A DNA stretch of 64,000 nucleotides from Falsiroseomonas algicola. Lineage in GTDB: Bacteria; Pseudomonadota; Alphaproteobacteria; Acetobacterales; Acetobacteraceae. This document shows positions 26,292-36,320 of the stretch, piece after piece. Where the stretch lies: contig NZ_JAAIKB010000005.1 of assembly GCF_011040385.1 (NCBI RefSeq), positions 388,051 to 452,050 on the forward strand, given 5' to 3'. Positions within the stretch are counted from its first letter, which is position 1, and every line of letters begins with the position of its first letter. The notes under the pieces were generated by a model that was not told the DNA's origin, made no database searches, and worked only from the letters and a program-made list of their open reading frames with translations. The position numbers were made by a program, and so were the translations under genes.

Positions 26292-26331
26292 GCGCCCGTT
26301 CGGGCGCTCGGACCGGTCAGGCCACCGGTCC
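26292..26331 (-). terminator. Two tandem hairpins after the PKS operon
   Basis: GGACCGGT (26310-26317) pairs with ACCGGTCC (26324-26331), and GCGCCC (26292-26297) pairs with GGGCGC (26302-26307). Both follow the stop of the GNAT gene at 26339 on the minus strand. No U tract is present, so they may stabilise the 3' end or weaken read-through into kpsS rather than terminate fully. Confidence 0.4.
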
Positions 26332-26338
26332 GCCAATA

Positions 26339-27460
26339 TCAATCGCCGGCCGGCATCCACCACAGCCGCCAGCGCCCCGTGACAGGGGCCGGCAGCCGCG
26401 CCATGGCGTTCAGCATCGCCGTGTTGTCCGCCAGGATCCAGGAGATCTCGATGCGCCGCCAGCCGCGCCGCTCGGCCAGACCGAATCCGGCATCGAGCAG
26501 CGCGCCCATGGCCAGCGCCGAGGCGGTGTGGCGGCGGAAGGCGCGGGTGATGCCGAGCATGGGGATGCGCGCCTGGTCCGCGCCGGCCGGAATCCGTCCA
26601 AGCAGCGCCGCCAGCAGCCGAGGCCAGCCCCACGGCAGCAGCCTTCCATCGGCGGGCAGCGCGGCCTCGATGTTCGGCACCAGCGACAGCAGGCCTACCG
26701 GCTGCCCGTCCCAGGCGGCGAAGAAGACCTCCCCCCGCCAGAGCAGCGGGCGGAGCACGGTCGCGAGCGTCGTGACCTCCGCGGGCTGGAGCGGCACGGC
26801 GCCCCAGTTCTCCGACCAGGCATCGTCGAAGAGCGCGGCGACGAGCCGCACCTCCGCCGCGTAGTCGCCGCGCCGCAGCGTTCGGATCGACAGCCGGGCC
26901 ATGTCGTCGCCACGGGCGGCGGCGAGGCGGGCGAAGCGGGCGCGATGGACCTCCCGCCCCAGATCGACGGTGCAGGCCAGCACGTCCTTGGCCGGTTGCA
27001 GCCCCGCACCGTCGAGCGCCGGCGGCAGCCAGGGGGGGGAGGCCGGCATGCGCAGCATCGGCGCGCGATCGAAGAAGCCGGCCTGGGCGCCGACCTCGTG
27101 GTTGATGGTGAAGGAGAGCGGGCCGAGCAGCCGGTCCCGCCCGCGGGCCCGTGCGAAGCCGCGCGCGGCGTCCAGCAGGGCGCGGAGCGTCGCGGGATCC
27201 TCCTCCGTCGCCATGAAGCCGAAGGTGGCGGGGGCGTCGGCGTCATCCGGCACGCAGGCGGCGATGCGCCCGACCGCGCTTCCATCGCGCCAGGCGAGGA
27301 AGCGCGCGACGGCGTGCGATTCGAGAAAGCCGTTGGTGGTGCGGTGGAACTGCCGCCGCTCCTCCCACCGCAGCCGGGGCGCCCAGCCGGGCAGGCGGGC
27401 GGGCAGGGCGTGGAAGGCTTCCTCCTCGGCCGCGCTCCGGACTTCCCGGACCTCCGTCAC
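26339..27460 (-). CDS. GNAT-fold acyltransferase, bacterial ceramide synthase-like
   Basis: This 373-residue protein belongs to a GNAT-like family often annotated only as hypothetical or N-acetyltransferase. The distinctive block GPLSFTINHEVGAQAGFFD followed by MLRMPASPPW and a GLQPAKDVLA stretch near residues 115-165 matches the family that, as I recall, includes the Caulobacter bacterial ceramide synthase. A second GNAT-like half follows. The GTG start at 27460 overlaps the stop of the oxoamine synthase gene (GTGA), so the pair is translationally coupled. I infer N-acylation of a sphingoid-like amine. The family resemblance is good; the exact substrate is inferred from context. Confidence 0.72.
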   Translation of the reverse strand: MTEVREVRSAAEEEAFHALPARLPGWAPRLRWEERRQFHRTTNGFLESHAVARFLAWRDGSAVGRIAACVPDDADAPATFGFMATEEDPATLRALLDAARGFARARGRDRLLGPLSFTINHEVGAQAGFFDRAPMLRMPASPPWLPPALDGAGLQPAKDVLACTVDLGREVHRARFARLAAARGDDMARLSIRTLRRGDYAAEVRLVAALFDDAWSENWGAVPLQPAEVTTLATVLRPLLWRGEVFFAAWDGQPVGLLSLVPNIEAALPADGRLLPWGWPRLLAALLGRIPAGADQARIPMLGITRAFRRHTASALAMGALLDAGFGLAERRGWRRIEISWILADNTAMLNAMARLPAPVTGRWRLWWMPAGD

Positions 27461-28851
27461 CCCGCGAGGTCGGCGGGGGAGACGCCGTCATTGGCCGCGA
27501 CCAGCGCGGCGACGGCATCGCGGATGTCCCGCTCCTCATGCTCGGCGGAGAGGAAGAAACGCAGCCGCGCCGCCTTCTCCGGCACGGCGGGGAAGATGAT
27601 GGGCAGCGCGTTCACGCCGCGCTCGAGCAGCGCGGCGGAGACGCGGATGGCGCGCACCGAGCTGCCGAGCACGATCGGCACGATGCCGAGGCCGGCGGAG
27701 GCGCCGGTATCGAAGCCATGGGCGCGGCAGAGGTCGCGGAACAGCGTCGCATTGGCCTGCAGCTTCGCCACCCGCCAGGGCTCCGCCTGCATCACCCCGA
27801 GCGCCGCGAGGGCGGAGGCGGCCAGCGGCGGCGCCAGGCCCACGGAATAGACGAAGCCCGGCACGGTGTGGCGCATCCAGTCGATCAGGTCGCGCCTGCC
27901 CGTGATGTAGCCGCCGCAGGCGCAGAGCGTCTTGGAGAGCGTGCCCATCCAGATGTCGACCTCCGAGGGGTCGATGCCCGCGGCCTCGAACACCCCGCGC
28001 CCGGTGGCGCCGACGACGCCCAGGCCATGCGCGTCGTCCACCATCAGCCAGGCGTCATGCTTGCGCGCCATGGCGACGAAGGCGGCGAGGTCCGGGACAT
28101 CGCCATCCATGGAATAGTGGCCCTCCACCACCAGCAGCGCGCGGGCGGCGCCGCGGCGGGCGGCGGCCAGTTCGCGTTCCGCCGCGCGGGCGTCGTTATG
28201 GGCGAAGCCGATGCGCCGCGCGCCCGACAGCTTGGCACCCTCCACCGCCGAATTGTGGATGGCGGCGTCATGCACGATCAGGTCGCGCGGGCCCATCAGG
28301 TGGCCGATGACGGTGACGTTGGTGGCATGGCCGCTGACCAGGGCGAGGGCCGCTTCCGCGCCGTAGTGCCGCGCCAGCGCCGCTTCCAGCGCCGCATGCA
28401 CGGGCCTTTCCCCGGAGACGAGGCGGGAGGCGGAGGCGGAGATGCCGTAGCGCGCCATGGCCTCCGTCGCCGCCTGGTGCAGCCGCGGATCGCCGTTCAG
28501 GCCGAGATAGTCGTACGAGCCGAAATTGATGGTGTCCCGGTTGCCGACCAGGCTGTGCGCGCCGGCGCGACCTTCATGCGTGCGGAAGAAGGGGCTTTCC
28601 ATGCCGAGGGCCGCGAGGCCTTCCTGGAACAGGCCCCAATCCTTGAGGTTCTGGATGCTGCCGAAGCCGCGCGTATCCGCGGCGGATTGCGCTTCCTGCC
28701 CTTCCCGCCGCCGGGCCAGGCGCTGCACCAGCGCCAGGCGGGCGGCGGTGGAGAGGCCGAAGCCCTGTCCGCGTGCCATGACTGAAAACCCCCGCGGTGA
28801 GTGGACGGAACGGCCGGCTGGCTTTCGCCAGGAACCGGGTCCGGTGGTCAT
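27457..28851 (-). CDS. Alpha-oxoamine synthase (serine palmitoyltransferase/AONS-like, RkpG type)
   Basis: This PLP enzyme (fold type I) condenses an acyl thioester with an amino acid with loss of CO2. The PLP lysine is Lys307 in GTLSKTLCACGG, preceded by VDDAHGLG and SGHATNVTVIGHL. INFGSYDYLGL near residue 90 is the usual entry motif. ATG 28851 overlaps the PKS stop as ATGA; an alternative ATG at 28779 would remove 24 unconserved residues. RkpG of Sinorhizobium and PKS-linked oxoamine synthases are the closest known types. It should offload the PKS-bound chain, giving a 3-keto amine, since the PKS lacks a thioesterase. The amino acid used is unknown. Confidence 0.87.
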   Translation of the reverse strand: MTTGPGSWRKPAGRSVHSPRGFSVMARGQGFGLSTAARLALVQRLARRREGQEAQSAADTRGFGSIQNLKDWGLFQEGLAALGMESPFFRTHEGRAGAHSLVGNRDTINFGSYDYLGLNGDPRLHQAATEAMARYGISASASRLVSGERPVHAALEAALARHYGAEAALALVSGHATNVTVIGHLMGPRDLIVHDAAIHNSAVEGAKLSGARRIGFAHNDARAAERELAAARRGAARALLVVEGHYSMDGDVPDLAAFVAMARKHDAWLMVDDAHGLGVVGATGRGVFEAAGIDPSEVDIWMGTLSKTLCACGGYITGRRDLIDWMRHTVPGFVYSVGLAPPLAASALAALGVMQAEPWRVAKLQANATLFRDLCRAHGFDTGASAGLGIVPIVLGSSVRAIRVSAALLERGVNALPIIFPAVPEKAARLRFFLSAEHEERDIRDAVAALVAANDGVSPADLAG

Positions 28852-31800
28852 TCCGCGGCGCGGATGTCCCCGGATCCGGGTTCGTAGGCTTCCACCAGCG
28901 TGGCTATGCTGGCCTCGCGATCCGGCGGCGCAAGGGCGGAGGCCGCGATCTGCCGTGCCAGGGCGGCCACCGTCAACTCCTCGCTGAGCGCGGAGAGCGC
29001 CACCTGGACGCCGAGGCGCTGTTCCAGCCCGCCGCGCAACTCCATGGCGCCCAGGCTGTCGAGGCCGAGCGCCGTCACCCCCGCATCGGCGGCCACCGCT
29101 TCCGGCGGCAGGCGCAGGATGCGGGCGATCTCCTCCGTCACCAGGCGGAGGATGACGGCCTCGGCCTCCGCCACGGGGACGGTGGCGAGCCAGGCGCGAA
29201 GATCCTCCCGCGGGGCGGCATCGGCTGTGGCCTCGCCGGCGAGGGCGGCCAGCATCGGCTCCTGCATGATGGGCAAGGCGAGGCGTGCTTCCGCGGCGCC
29301 GAGGCGCACGACCAGTGGCGCGGCGTCCCCGGCTTCCAGCAGCGGTGGCAGCGCCTCCAGCGCCTCCTGCGCCGTCATGGCGGCGATGCCGAGGCGGCGG
29401 TTCAGCTTGGCGGCCTTGTCGCCATCCGCCGCCAGCATGCCGACATCGGCGATCGGCCCCCAGGCGACGGCGAGCGCCGGGCGGCCGGCGGCGCGGCGGC
29501 GGCGGGCGAGGGCTTCCAGCGCGGCGTTCGCGGCGACGTAATTGGCCTGGCCGGGATTGCCGAAGGCGGTGGTGGCGCTGCTGAACAGCAGGAAGAGCGT
29601 CAGCGGGTCCGTTTGCGTCAGCCGGTCCAGGTTCTCCGCCGCCTGCAGCTTGGGCGCCAGCACGCGGGCGAAGCGTGCCGAATCCATGGCGGGGGCGGCG
29701 CCGTCATCCAGCACGGCGGCGGCATGCACGATGCCGCCGATCGGCCGCGCGGCCCGGATTTTCGCCAACGTCACGGCCAGGGCCTCGGCGTCCGTCGCGT
29801 CGCAGGCATGGATCGCGGCGCGGGCGCCGAGCGCGGCGAGGTCGCGCAGCGCCGTGGCCTGGTCGCCCGTGACGTCGGCGGCGATGGCGCCGTGGCGGCT
29901 GACCAGCGCGAGGTGGCGGGCGCCGCGCGCCGCCAGCCACTTGGCCGTGGCGAGGCCGAAGCCCCGCGTGCCGCCCACGACGACGATGGTGGAGTCGCGC
30001 GGCGGCGCCCAGGGGGCGGCGGCTTCCGGCAGCGGCGCCGGGGGGCGGATGACCAGCTTGCCGATGTGGGAGGAGGCCTGGAGGGTGCGGAAGGCGGCCT
30101 CCACCTCCTCCGGCCCGAAGGCGGCATGGGGCAGGGGGAGGAAGGTGCCATCCTGCAACCCGTCCCGCACCTGGCCGAGCAGGCGCGACGCGACACCCGG
30201 GCGGGCGCGCGGCAATTCGTCCACATCCACCGCGAAATAGCTGGCATTGCGGCGCAGCGGGCGGATCGGCGCGCGGCGGTTCTCGACATAGTCGCGCTTG
30301 CCGAGCTCGACGAAGCGGCCGAAGGGTTTCACCAGGCCGAGGCTCCGTTCCATCGCCTCCCCGGCCAGGGAGTTGAGGACGACGTCCACGCCGTCGGGCC
30401 ATTCGGCGCGGAGCGCATCGGCGAAGCCGGGATCGCGGCTGTCCAGCACCAGCTCCGCCCCGGCGGCGCGCAGGAAGGCGCGCTTGGCGGGGCTGCCCGC
30501 CGTCATCGCCACGCGGGCGCCGATATGCTGCGCGACCTGCAGCGCGGCGAGGCCGACGCCGCCGGCACCGCCATGGATCAGCACCGTCTCGCCGGCCTGG
30601 AGGTTGGCGCAGGATTCGAGTGCGTGCAGCGCGGTCAGGAAGGCGACGGGGATGGTGGCGGCGGCCTCGGCCTCCAGCCCATCGGGCAGGGGGGCGATCG
30701 CCTCCACCCGCGTGACGACGCGCGCTGCCAGCGCCGCGGGCGCGAAGCCGAAGACGCGGGTGCCGGGGCGGATGGCGACGCCGGGGCCGGTGGCGGTGAC
30801 GGTGCCCGCGCATTCCATGCCGAGCGTCGGGCCGGCGAAGCCGGCTTCCAGCACCTCCTCCGGCAGCAGGCCCTGCGCCCACATCAGGTCGCGGAAATTG
30901 AGGCCCGCCGCCTCCACTGCGATCGCGACCTCCCCGGGGCCGGGGGCGCGCTGGGGTGCGGCTTCCCAGCGCAGCGTGCCGAGGCGGCCGGGCTGCGCGA
31001 TGCCGAGCGTCAGCGGGCCGGCCGGCGGGGAGGCCGGCACGGGCAGAAGGCGCGGCACCAGGCGCTGGTCGGCGCCGAGCGTGACCTCCGCCTCCGGCGT
31101 CGCGGCATCGAGCTCGGCGGCCAGGCGCCGGGCGGCGGCGGCGGGGGCCAGGCCGGGGGCGAGGTCGATGCGACGCGGACGGAGAGAGGGCATCTCATTG
31201 GCCAGGACGCGCATCAGCCCTACCAGCGCGGCCGCTTCCGGCGCGTGGCGGCCTTCCGCCGGTTGCTGGCCGCCACTCGTCACCAGCACGAAGCCGGCGG
31301 CCTGGCCCTGCGCGGCCTCCGCGAGGCGAGTGATGGCGGCGAGGGTGGGGGCGAGCGCTGCCGCTTCCGGCGCGGCGCACAGGATGATCCGGGCGCCGCG
31401 CAGCGCGGCAGGGTCGATCGCGCCGTCCAGCCTCTGGCGCGCGACGCTGCCGCCGCGCCGCAGCAGCCGGGCCGCGAGGGCATCGGCGAGCGGGAGGGAG
31501 GCGTCATCGGCCAGCAGCAGGGTGCGCGGCGGCGCGGGCGGCGCGGCCGCGGGGGGCGGCGGGGCCTCGGCGGCCAGCATCACGGCGGGCCAGGGGGCGC
31601 AGGCCAGGGCTTCGGCGGCGACGGCGCGGAAGCCCGCATCGGCCAGCCGCCCGGTCCACATGGCGGCATCCGGCAGCGATCCCCCCGCCGATCCCGCGGG
31701 TTCGGGGCCGAGGCCGGTCCACCAGGCCGGGTCCTGGCCGCAGACGAAGGTCCAGACGCGGGCGGGCAGCGGCTCCGCCAGCAGCAGCGCGCCGCCTTCC

Positions 31801-34800
31801 GCCAAAGCGAGGCGCAGCGCGGCGGCCAGCGCCACGCCGGCGCGGGACCGCGCCGCAGGGGCGAGGCCGATGACGAGGTCCGCCACCAGCGGCGGCGGCG
31901 TATCCGACAGCGGGTCCCAGACCGCGCCGTGCAGGGCGCTGCCGGCGGGCAGGCCGGGCGGCAGCGGCGGCAGGGAGACATGGCCATCGCCCGCCGCGAC
32001 ATAGACCAGGGCGCGGCCGAGCGGCGCCAGGCGGGCCAGAACGCGCCGCGCCAGCACGCCGCCGGCGGTGCCGATTTCCAGGATGCGAAGCGGGCGCGTC
32101 TCCGGCCAGGCGGCCGCCAGCGCGCCGACCGCCGCGGCCAGCGCCTCCGCCAGCTGCGCCATGGCGAGGCCCTGGGCGGGTGGCGGGCCCGCATCCCGCC
32201 GCTGGCCGCGCAGCGCCTCCGGCAGCCGTTCGGCGGCCTCCGCGATCCAGGCGAGGTCGAGGGCGAGGCCGGGCTGCTCGGCCAGGACGGAGCGCCAGAT
32301 TTCCTCGGCCGGCGGCAGCGCCGCATCGGGCAGCAGGCGGATGCCGCCCGGCATGCCGCGCGCCAGCGGCTCCGCGGCGCCATCCTCGATCAGCGCGCGG
32401 CGGAGGAAGGCCTGGTAGGGGGAGGCTTCCGGCGCCGCATCGGCCTGGGCCGGGTCGGCGGCATGCAGCGCCTGGGCCGCGGCGGCGACATGCGCTTCCA
32501 GCAGCAGGGCGGCTTCCGTCAGGTCCATGCCGGCGGCGGCGGTGCGGGCTGCTTCCAGCGCGGGCGCCAGGGCGGGGGCGGGGGGCGGGCCTTCCGCGGC
32601 GGGGGCGAGCGCGATGCGCCAGGCGGCGTCCGTGGCGGGGGCGGCGGCGTGCTGGGTGAAGAGCTGGAAGACCGCCCCCTCCACCCGCGCCACCGCCTGC
32701 CCGGCGGCGTCGCGCAGCACGGCGCGGGCGGTGATGGAGCGTGCGCCGCGGCGGGTCAGCGTGACCTCCGCCAGCACCGGCGGGATGGCGCCCGGGCGCG
32801 TCACCAGCCGGGCGAAGCGGACGGGGGCGAGGCCGATGCCGGGCGGCAACCCCGCCTCCCCCAGCAGGCCGAACAGCCCCTGCAGCGCGCCGTCGAGGCG
32901 GGAGGGATGCAGCAGGAAGCCGGCATCGGGCGGCGCGGCCTGCGGCAGCGCCAGGCGCACCAGGGCGCGGCCGGCGGCGGGGCTCGCTTCCACCCGCTCC
33001 ACCGCCGAGAAGGCGGGGCCGTAGGTCAGGCCGAGGGTCGCCGCGAGGTGGCGGATCGCGCTGCCCTCGATCGGCGCGGCGCCGGGCAGGGGGGCGCGGG
33101 GCGGCAGGGCGAGGGCGGTGGCGGCGACGGCATGGGCCTCGCCTTCCGCATGCAGGGCCCAGGGGTCTTCCGTCAGGCGCCGACGGCTTTCGAGGCGGAA
33201 GGCGCCGGCGGCATCCAGCGTGCAGCGCACCTCCCGCGTCCGGCCGGGCTCCAGCGCCAGGGGGCGGAGGATGCGGAATTCCGCGACTTCCAGCGCCACC
33301 GCCTCGGGATGGCGGGTGCGCAGCGCGGCGAGCGCCATGTCGAGCATGGCGGAGGCCGGCAGCACCGCGTCGGGGCCGAGGCGATGGTCGGCCAGCCAGG
33401 GTTCGAGGTCGGTGTCCAGCGCCCGCGTCCAGATCCCCGGCTCCGGCCCGCGGCGGAAGCCCAGCAGCGGGTGGTCATGATCGGGGTCCGAGAGGCGGGA
33501 GGCCTCCGTGGTCCCGGGATGCCAGGCCGGCTTGCGGTCAAAGGGCGTCAGCGGCAGGCGGCGTTCGGCCGGGCCCTGGAAGGCGGGGCCCTCCCGCGGG
33601 TCGGCGCCGGCGACGGCGAGCCGGTCCGCGATGGCGGGGAAGGGGTCGATGCCCTCCGCATCGCGCCGGCTGAGCGTGGCCAGCGGCGCGGCCTCCACGC
33701 CGGCGGCGCGGCAGCCTTCCCGCATGTAGGATTGCAGGACGGGGTGGGGGCCGATTTCCAGGAACAGCCGCGCGCCCTCGGCGAGCGCGGTGCGGATGGC
33801 GCCCTCGAACTGCACGGGCTGGCGGAGGTTGCGCCACCAGTAGAGGGCGCCCGCGGCGGCGCCCTCCAGCACGGCGCCCGTGACGGTGGAGACCAGGGGC
33901 AGGTGGCCGGCGCCGGGGGCGAGGCCGGCCAGATCCTCCAGCAGCCCGTCCCGGACCGGATCCATGGCGGCGCTGTGGAAGGCGAAGTCGAGGTCGAGCG
34001 GGATGAAGGAGTGGCGCCGCGCCTCCGCCACCGGCCGCAGCGCGGCCAGCGCCTCCGCCGGGCCAGCCAGCGTCACGGCGGCGGGCGCGTTCAGCGCCGC
34101 GACCTCCAGCCCCGCGCCGGCGGGGCCGAGCCCCGCGATCATCGCCTGTGCCTCGGCGGCGGAGGCGCCGAGTGCCGCCATGCGGCCCACGCCCTGCATC
34201 CGCTGCTGGTGCCGGCTGCGCGCCACCACCAGGCGGGCGGCGGCCGGGAGGTCCAGGATTCCCGCGGCATGGGCGGCCGCGACCTCGCCGACCGAATGGC
34301 CGAGCACGAGGTCGGGGCGGATGCCCTGCGCCGCCAGTGCGCGCAGGCTCGCGACCTGGATGGCGAAGAGCAGGGGCTGTGCGATGTCGGTGGCGGCCAG
34401 CTGTTCCGCCGTGACGCCGGCCCGCAGCATGGAAAGCGGCGACCAGCCGAGCAGGGGTTCCAGCGCCGCATCGACGGGGGCGAAGGCGCGCTGGAAATCG
34501 GCGGAATGGGCCAGCGCGGCGCGGGCCATGCCGGCATGCTGGGCGCCGTTGCCGCTGAAGACGAAGCAGAGCCGGCCGGGGGCGGCCGGGGCGATGCCGC
34601 TGGTCGCGCCTTGGGGCGAGGGGTCCTGCCGCTGCCGCCAGGCGGCGATGGCATCGGCCAGCGCATCCCCATCCCTGCCGCGCAGGGTCAGGCGGTGGGG
34701 CAGCAGGTCCCGGTGACGGGCGGCGCCACGCGCCAGGGCGGCGGTGGTGGGTGCGTCCTGACCGCGCAGCCGCTGTTCCCAGCGCGCGGCCAGCGCCGTG

Positions 34801-36233
34801 AGCGCGGCGGCGGAGCGGGCGGAGAGCAGGAGCGGCGGACTGGCGCCGGCCGTGGCGGCCTGCGCCAGCGCCTGCTGCGCCGGGGCCTGCCTGACCAGCA
34901 CCGTCGCGTTGGTGCCGCCGAAGCCGAAGGAATTCACCCCCGCGACGGTGCCGGCGGCCTCGTTGAGCGGTTCGAGCCCCTTCACGACGCGCACATTCAG
35001 CGTGGCGAAGTCGATGGACGGGTTGGGGTTCGCCTGGTGCAGCGTCGGCGGGATGGCGCCGCGTTCCAGCACCAGCAGGGCCTTGAGCAGCCCGGCGAGG
35101 CCGGAGGCGGGTTCCAGATGCCCGATATTCGTCTTGATGGAGCCGATCGGCAGGGCGGCCGCGCGGCCGGTGGCGGCCTGGCCGATGGCCCAGGCCTCGC
35201 TCGGGTCGCCGACCTGGGTGCCGGTGCCATGCGCCTCGAAATAGGCCAGGTCATCCGGGGTGACCCCGGCATCCTCCATCACCTGGCGGATCAGGCTCGC
35301 CTGCGCCTCCCGGTTCGGCAGGGACAGGCCGATGGTGCGGCCGGCGCTGTTCACCCCGGTGCCGAGGATGACGCCGCGGATCGGGTCCCCGGCCGCCAGC
35401 GCGGCCTCCAGCGGCTTCAGCAGCAGCGCGACGCCACCCTCCGCCCGGACATAGCCATCGGCGGCCGCATCGAAGGCGCGGCAGCGGCCGGAGGGGGAGA
35501 GCATGCCGGCGCGGGAGAAGCCGACGAAGGGATAGGGGGAGAGCAGCATCTGCACGCCCCCGACCACCGCGGCATCGAGACGCCCCGCGGCCAGCGCCGT
35601 GCAGGCGGCGTGCAGCGCGACGAGGGAGGAGGAGCAGGCGGTGTCGATCGTCTCCGCCGGGCCGCGCAGGTCGAACACGTTGGTCAGGCGGTTCGCCAGG
35701 ATCGACAGCGCGTTGCCCGTCATGAAGTAGCGGTCGCTGCCGGCATGGTCGGGCAGGCGGACATCGGCGTAGTCCGTCGTCGATCCGCCGATGAAGACGC
35801 CGATGTCGCGCCCGGCGATGGCGGAGGGGCGCCAGCCCGCATCCTCCAGCGCTTCCGCCGTGACTTCCAGCAGCACGCGCTGCTGCGGGTCCATCTCCGC
35901 CGCTTCGCGGGGGGAGATGCCGAAGGCGCCGGCATCGAAGGCGCGCGCATCGCCGATGGTGCCGGCGGCGAAGGTGTAGGACCGCCCGGCCTCGTTGCGA
36001 CGGGGGTGGTAGAAGGCGGGCAGGGCGAAGCGGTCGGCCGGCAGGGTGGTGACCGCATCGCCGCCGGATTCCAGCAGCGGCCAGAGCGCGTCGAGCGTCG
36101 GCGCGCCCGGCAGGCGGCAGCCGGCCCCTACGATGGCGATCGGCATGGCAGGCCCGGTTGCACCGCCGGCGTGGCGGTCGCGCTGGTCCCTGCCTGGCCG
36201 TGTCGCCCGTCCTGGACGATCGGCACCCGTCAT
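28848..36233 (-). CDS. Fully reducing type I polyketide/fatty acid synthase (RkpA-like), KS-AT-DH-(MT-like)-ER-KR-ACP
   Basis: This 2461-residue megasynthase has its domains in order. Ketosynthase: Cys200 in DTACSSS, His335 in EAHGTGT, His372 in KTNIGH. Acyltransferase: Ser647 in GHSVGE, His753 in FAFHS. Dehydratase: His950 in ADHRLGPDAVLP, Asp1114 in RLDGALQ. A methyltransferase-like region near 1380 (LRILEIGTAGG) looks degenerate. Enoylreductase: HGGAGGVGL near 1888. Ketoreductase: GGTRGFG near 2087, Ser2219, Tyr2232. Acyl carrier: Ser2393 in GLDSLG. All reductive domains look intact, so an iterative, saturated-chain product is expected. No thioesterase follows; the oxoamine synthase coupled by ATGA is the likely release enzyme. 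GAGGG precedes ATG 36233; a later ATG at 36146 is possible. It corresponds to RkpA of the rkp-1 capsule region. Confidence 0.9.
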   Translation of the reverse strand: MTGADRPGRATRPGRDQRDRHAGGATGPAMPIAIVGAGCRLPGAPTLDALWPLLESGGDAVTTLPADRFALPAFYHPRRNEAGRSYTFAAGTIGDARAFDAGAFGISPREAAEMDPQQRVLLEVTAEALEDAGWRPSAIAGRDIGVFIGGSTTDYADVRLPDHAGSDRYFMTGNALSILANRLTNVFDLRGPAETIDTACSSSLVALHAACTALAAGRLDAAVVGGVQMLLSPYPFVGFSRAGMLSPSGRCRAFDAAADGYVRAEGGVALLLKPLEAALAAGDPIRGVILGTGVNSAGRTIGLSLPNREAQASLIRQVMEDAGVTPDDLAYFEAHGTGTQVGDPSEAWAIGQAATGRAAALPIGSIKTNIGHLEPASGLAGLLKALLVLERGAIPPTLHQANPNPSIDFATLNVRVVKGLEPLNEAAGTVAGVNSFGFGGTNATVLVRQAPAQQALAQAATAGASPPLLLSARSAAALTALAARWEQRLRGQDAPTTAALARGAARHRDLLPHRLTLRGRDGDALADAIAAWRQRQDPSPQGATSGIAPAAPGRLCFVFSGNGAQHAGMARAALAHSADFQRAFAPVDAALEPLLGWSPLSMLRAGVTAEQLAATDIAQPLLFAIQVASLRALAAQGIRPDLVLGHSVGEVAAAHAAGILDLPAAARLVVARSRHQQRMQGVGRMAALGASAAEAQAMIAGLGPAGAGLEVAALNAPAAVTLAGPAEALAALRPVAEARRHSFIPLDLDFAFHSAAMDPVRDGLLEDLAGLAPGAGHLPLVSTVTGAVLEGAAAGALYWWRNLRQPVQFEGAIRTALAEGARLFLEIGPHPVLQSYMREGCRAAGVEAAPLATLSRRDAEGIDPFPAIADRLAVAGADPREGPAFQGPAERRLPLTPFDRKPAWHPGTTEASRLSDPDHDHPLLGFRRGPEPGIWTRALDTDLEPWLADHRLGPDAVLPASAMLDMALAALRTRHPEAVALEVAEFRILRPLALEPGRTREVRCTLDAAGAFRLESRRRLTEDPWALHAEGEAHAVAATALALPPRAPLPGAAPIEGSAIRHLAATLGLTYGPAFSAVERVEASPAAGRALVRLALPQAAPPDAGFLLHPSRLDGALQGLFGLLGEAGLPPGIGLAPVRFARLVTRPGAIPPVLAEVTLTRRGARSITARAVLRDAAGQAVARVEGAVFQLFTQHAAAPATDAAWRIALAPAAEGPPPAPALAPALEAARTAAAGMDLTEAALLLEAHVAAAAQALHAADPAQADAAPEASPYQAFLRRALIEDGAAEPLARGMPGGIRLLPDAALPPAEEIWRSVLAEQPGLALDLAWIAEAAERLPEALRGQRRDAGPPPAQGLAMAQLAEALAAAVGALAAAWPETRPLRILEIGTAGGVLARRVLARLAPLGRALVYVAAGDGHVSLPPLPPGLPAGSALHGAVWDPLSDTPPPLVADLVIGLAPAARSRAGVALAAALRLALAEGGALLLAEPLPARVWTFVCGQDPAWWTGLGPEPAGSAGGSLPDAAMWTGRLADAGFRAVAAEALACAPWPAVMLAAEAPPPPAAAPPAPPRTLLLADDASLPLADALAARLLRRGGSVARQRLDGAIDPAALRGARIILCAAPEAAALAPTLAAITRLAEAAQGQAAGFVLVTSGGQQPAEGRHAPEAAALVGLMRVLANEMPSLRPRRIDLAPGLAPAAAARRLAAELDAATPEAEVTLGADQRLVPRLLPVPASPPAGPLTLGIAQPGRLGTLRWEAAPQRAPGPGEVAIAVEAAGLNFRDLMWAQGLLPEEVLEAGFAGPTLGMECAGTVTATGPGVAIRPGTRVFGFAPAALAARVVTRVEAIAPLPDGLEAEAAATIPVAFLTALHALESCANLQAGETVLIHGGAGGVGLAALQVAQHIGARVAMTAGSPAKRAFLRAAGAELVLDSRDPGFADALRAEWPDGVDVVLNSLAGEAMERSLGLVKPFGRFVELGKRDYVENRRAPIRPLRRNASYFAVDVDELPRARPGVASRLLGQVRDGLQDGTFLPLPHAAFGPEEVEAAFRTLQASSHIGKLVIRPPAPLPEAAAPWAPPRDSTIVVVGGTRGFGLATAKWLAARGARHLALVSRHGAIAADVTGDQATALRDLAALGARAAIHACDATDAEALAVTLAKIRAARPIGGIVHAAAVLDDGAAPAMDSARFARVLAPKLQAAENLDRLTQTDPLTLFLLFSSATTAFGNPGQANYVAANAALEALARRRRAAGRPALAVAWGPIADVGMLAADGDKAAKLNRRLGIAAMTAQEALEALPPLLEAGDAAPLVVRLGAAEARLALPIMQEPMLAALAGEATADAAPREDLRAWLATVPVAEAEAVILRLVTEEIARILRLPPEAVAADAGVTALGLDSLGAMELRGGLEQRLGVQVALSALSEELTVAALARQIAASALAPPDREASIATLVEAYEPGSGDIRAAE

Positions 36234-36320
36234 GCTGCCACCCTCACCCGGGCCAGTGTGCCTGGCCTCGCGGGCGGTGGTGGCGGGGCGGGACGGCGCC
36301 GCCGGACGAGGTCGCGGCCA

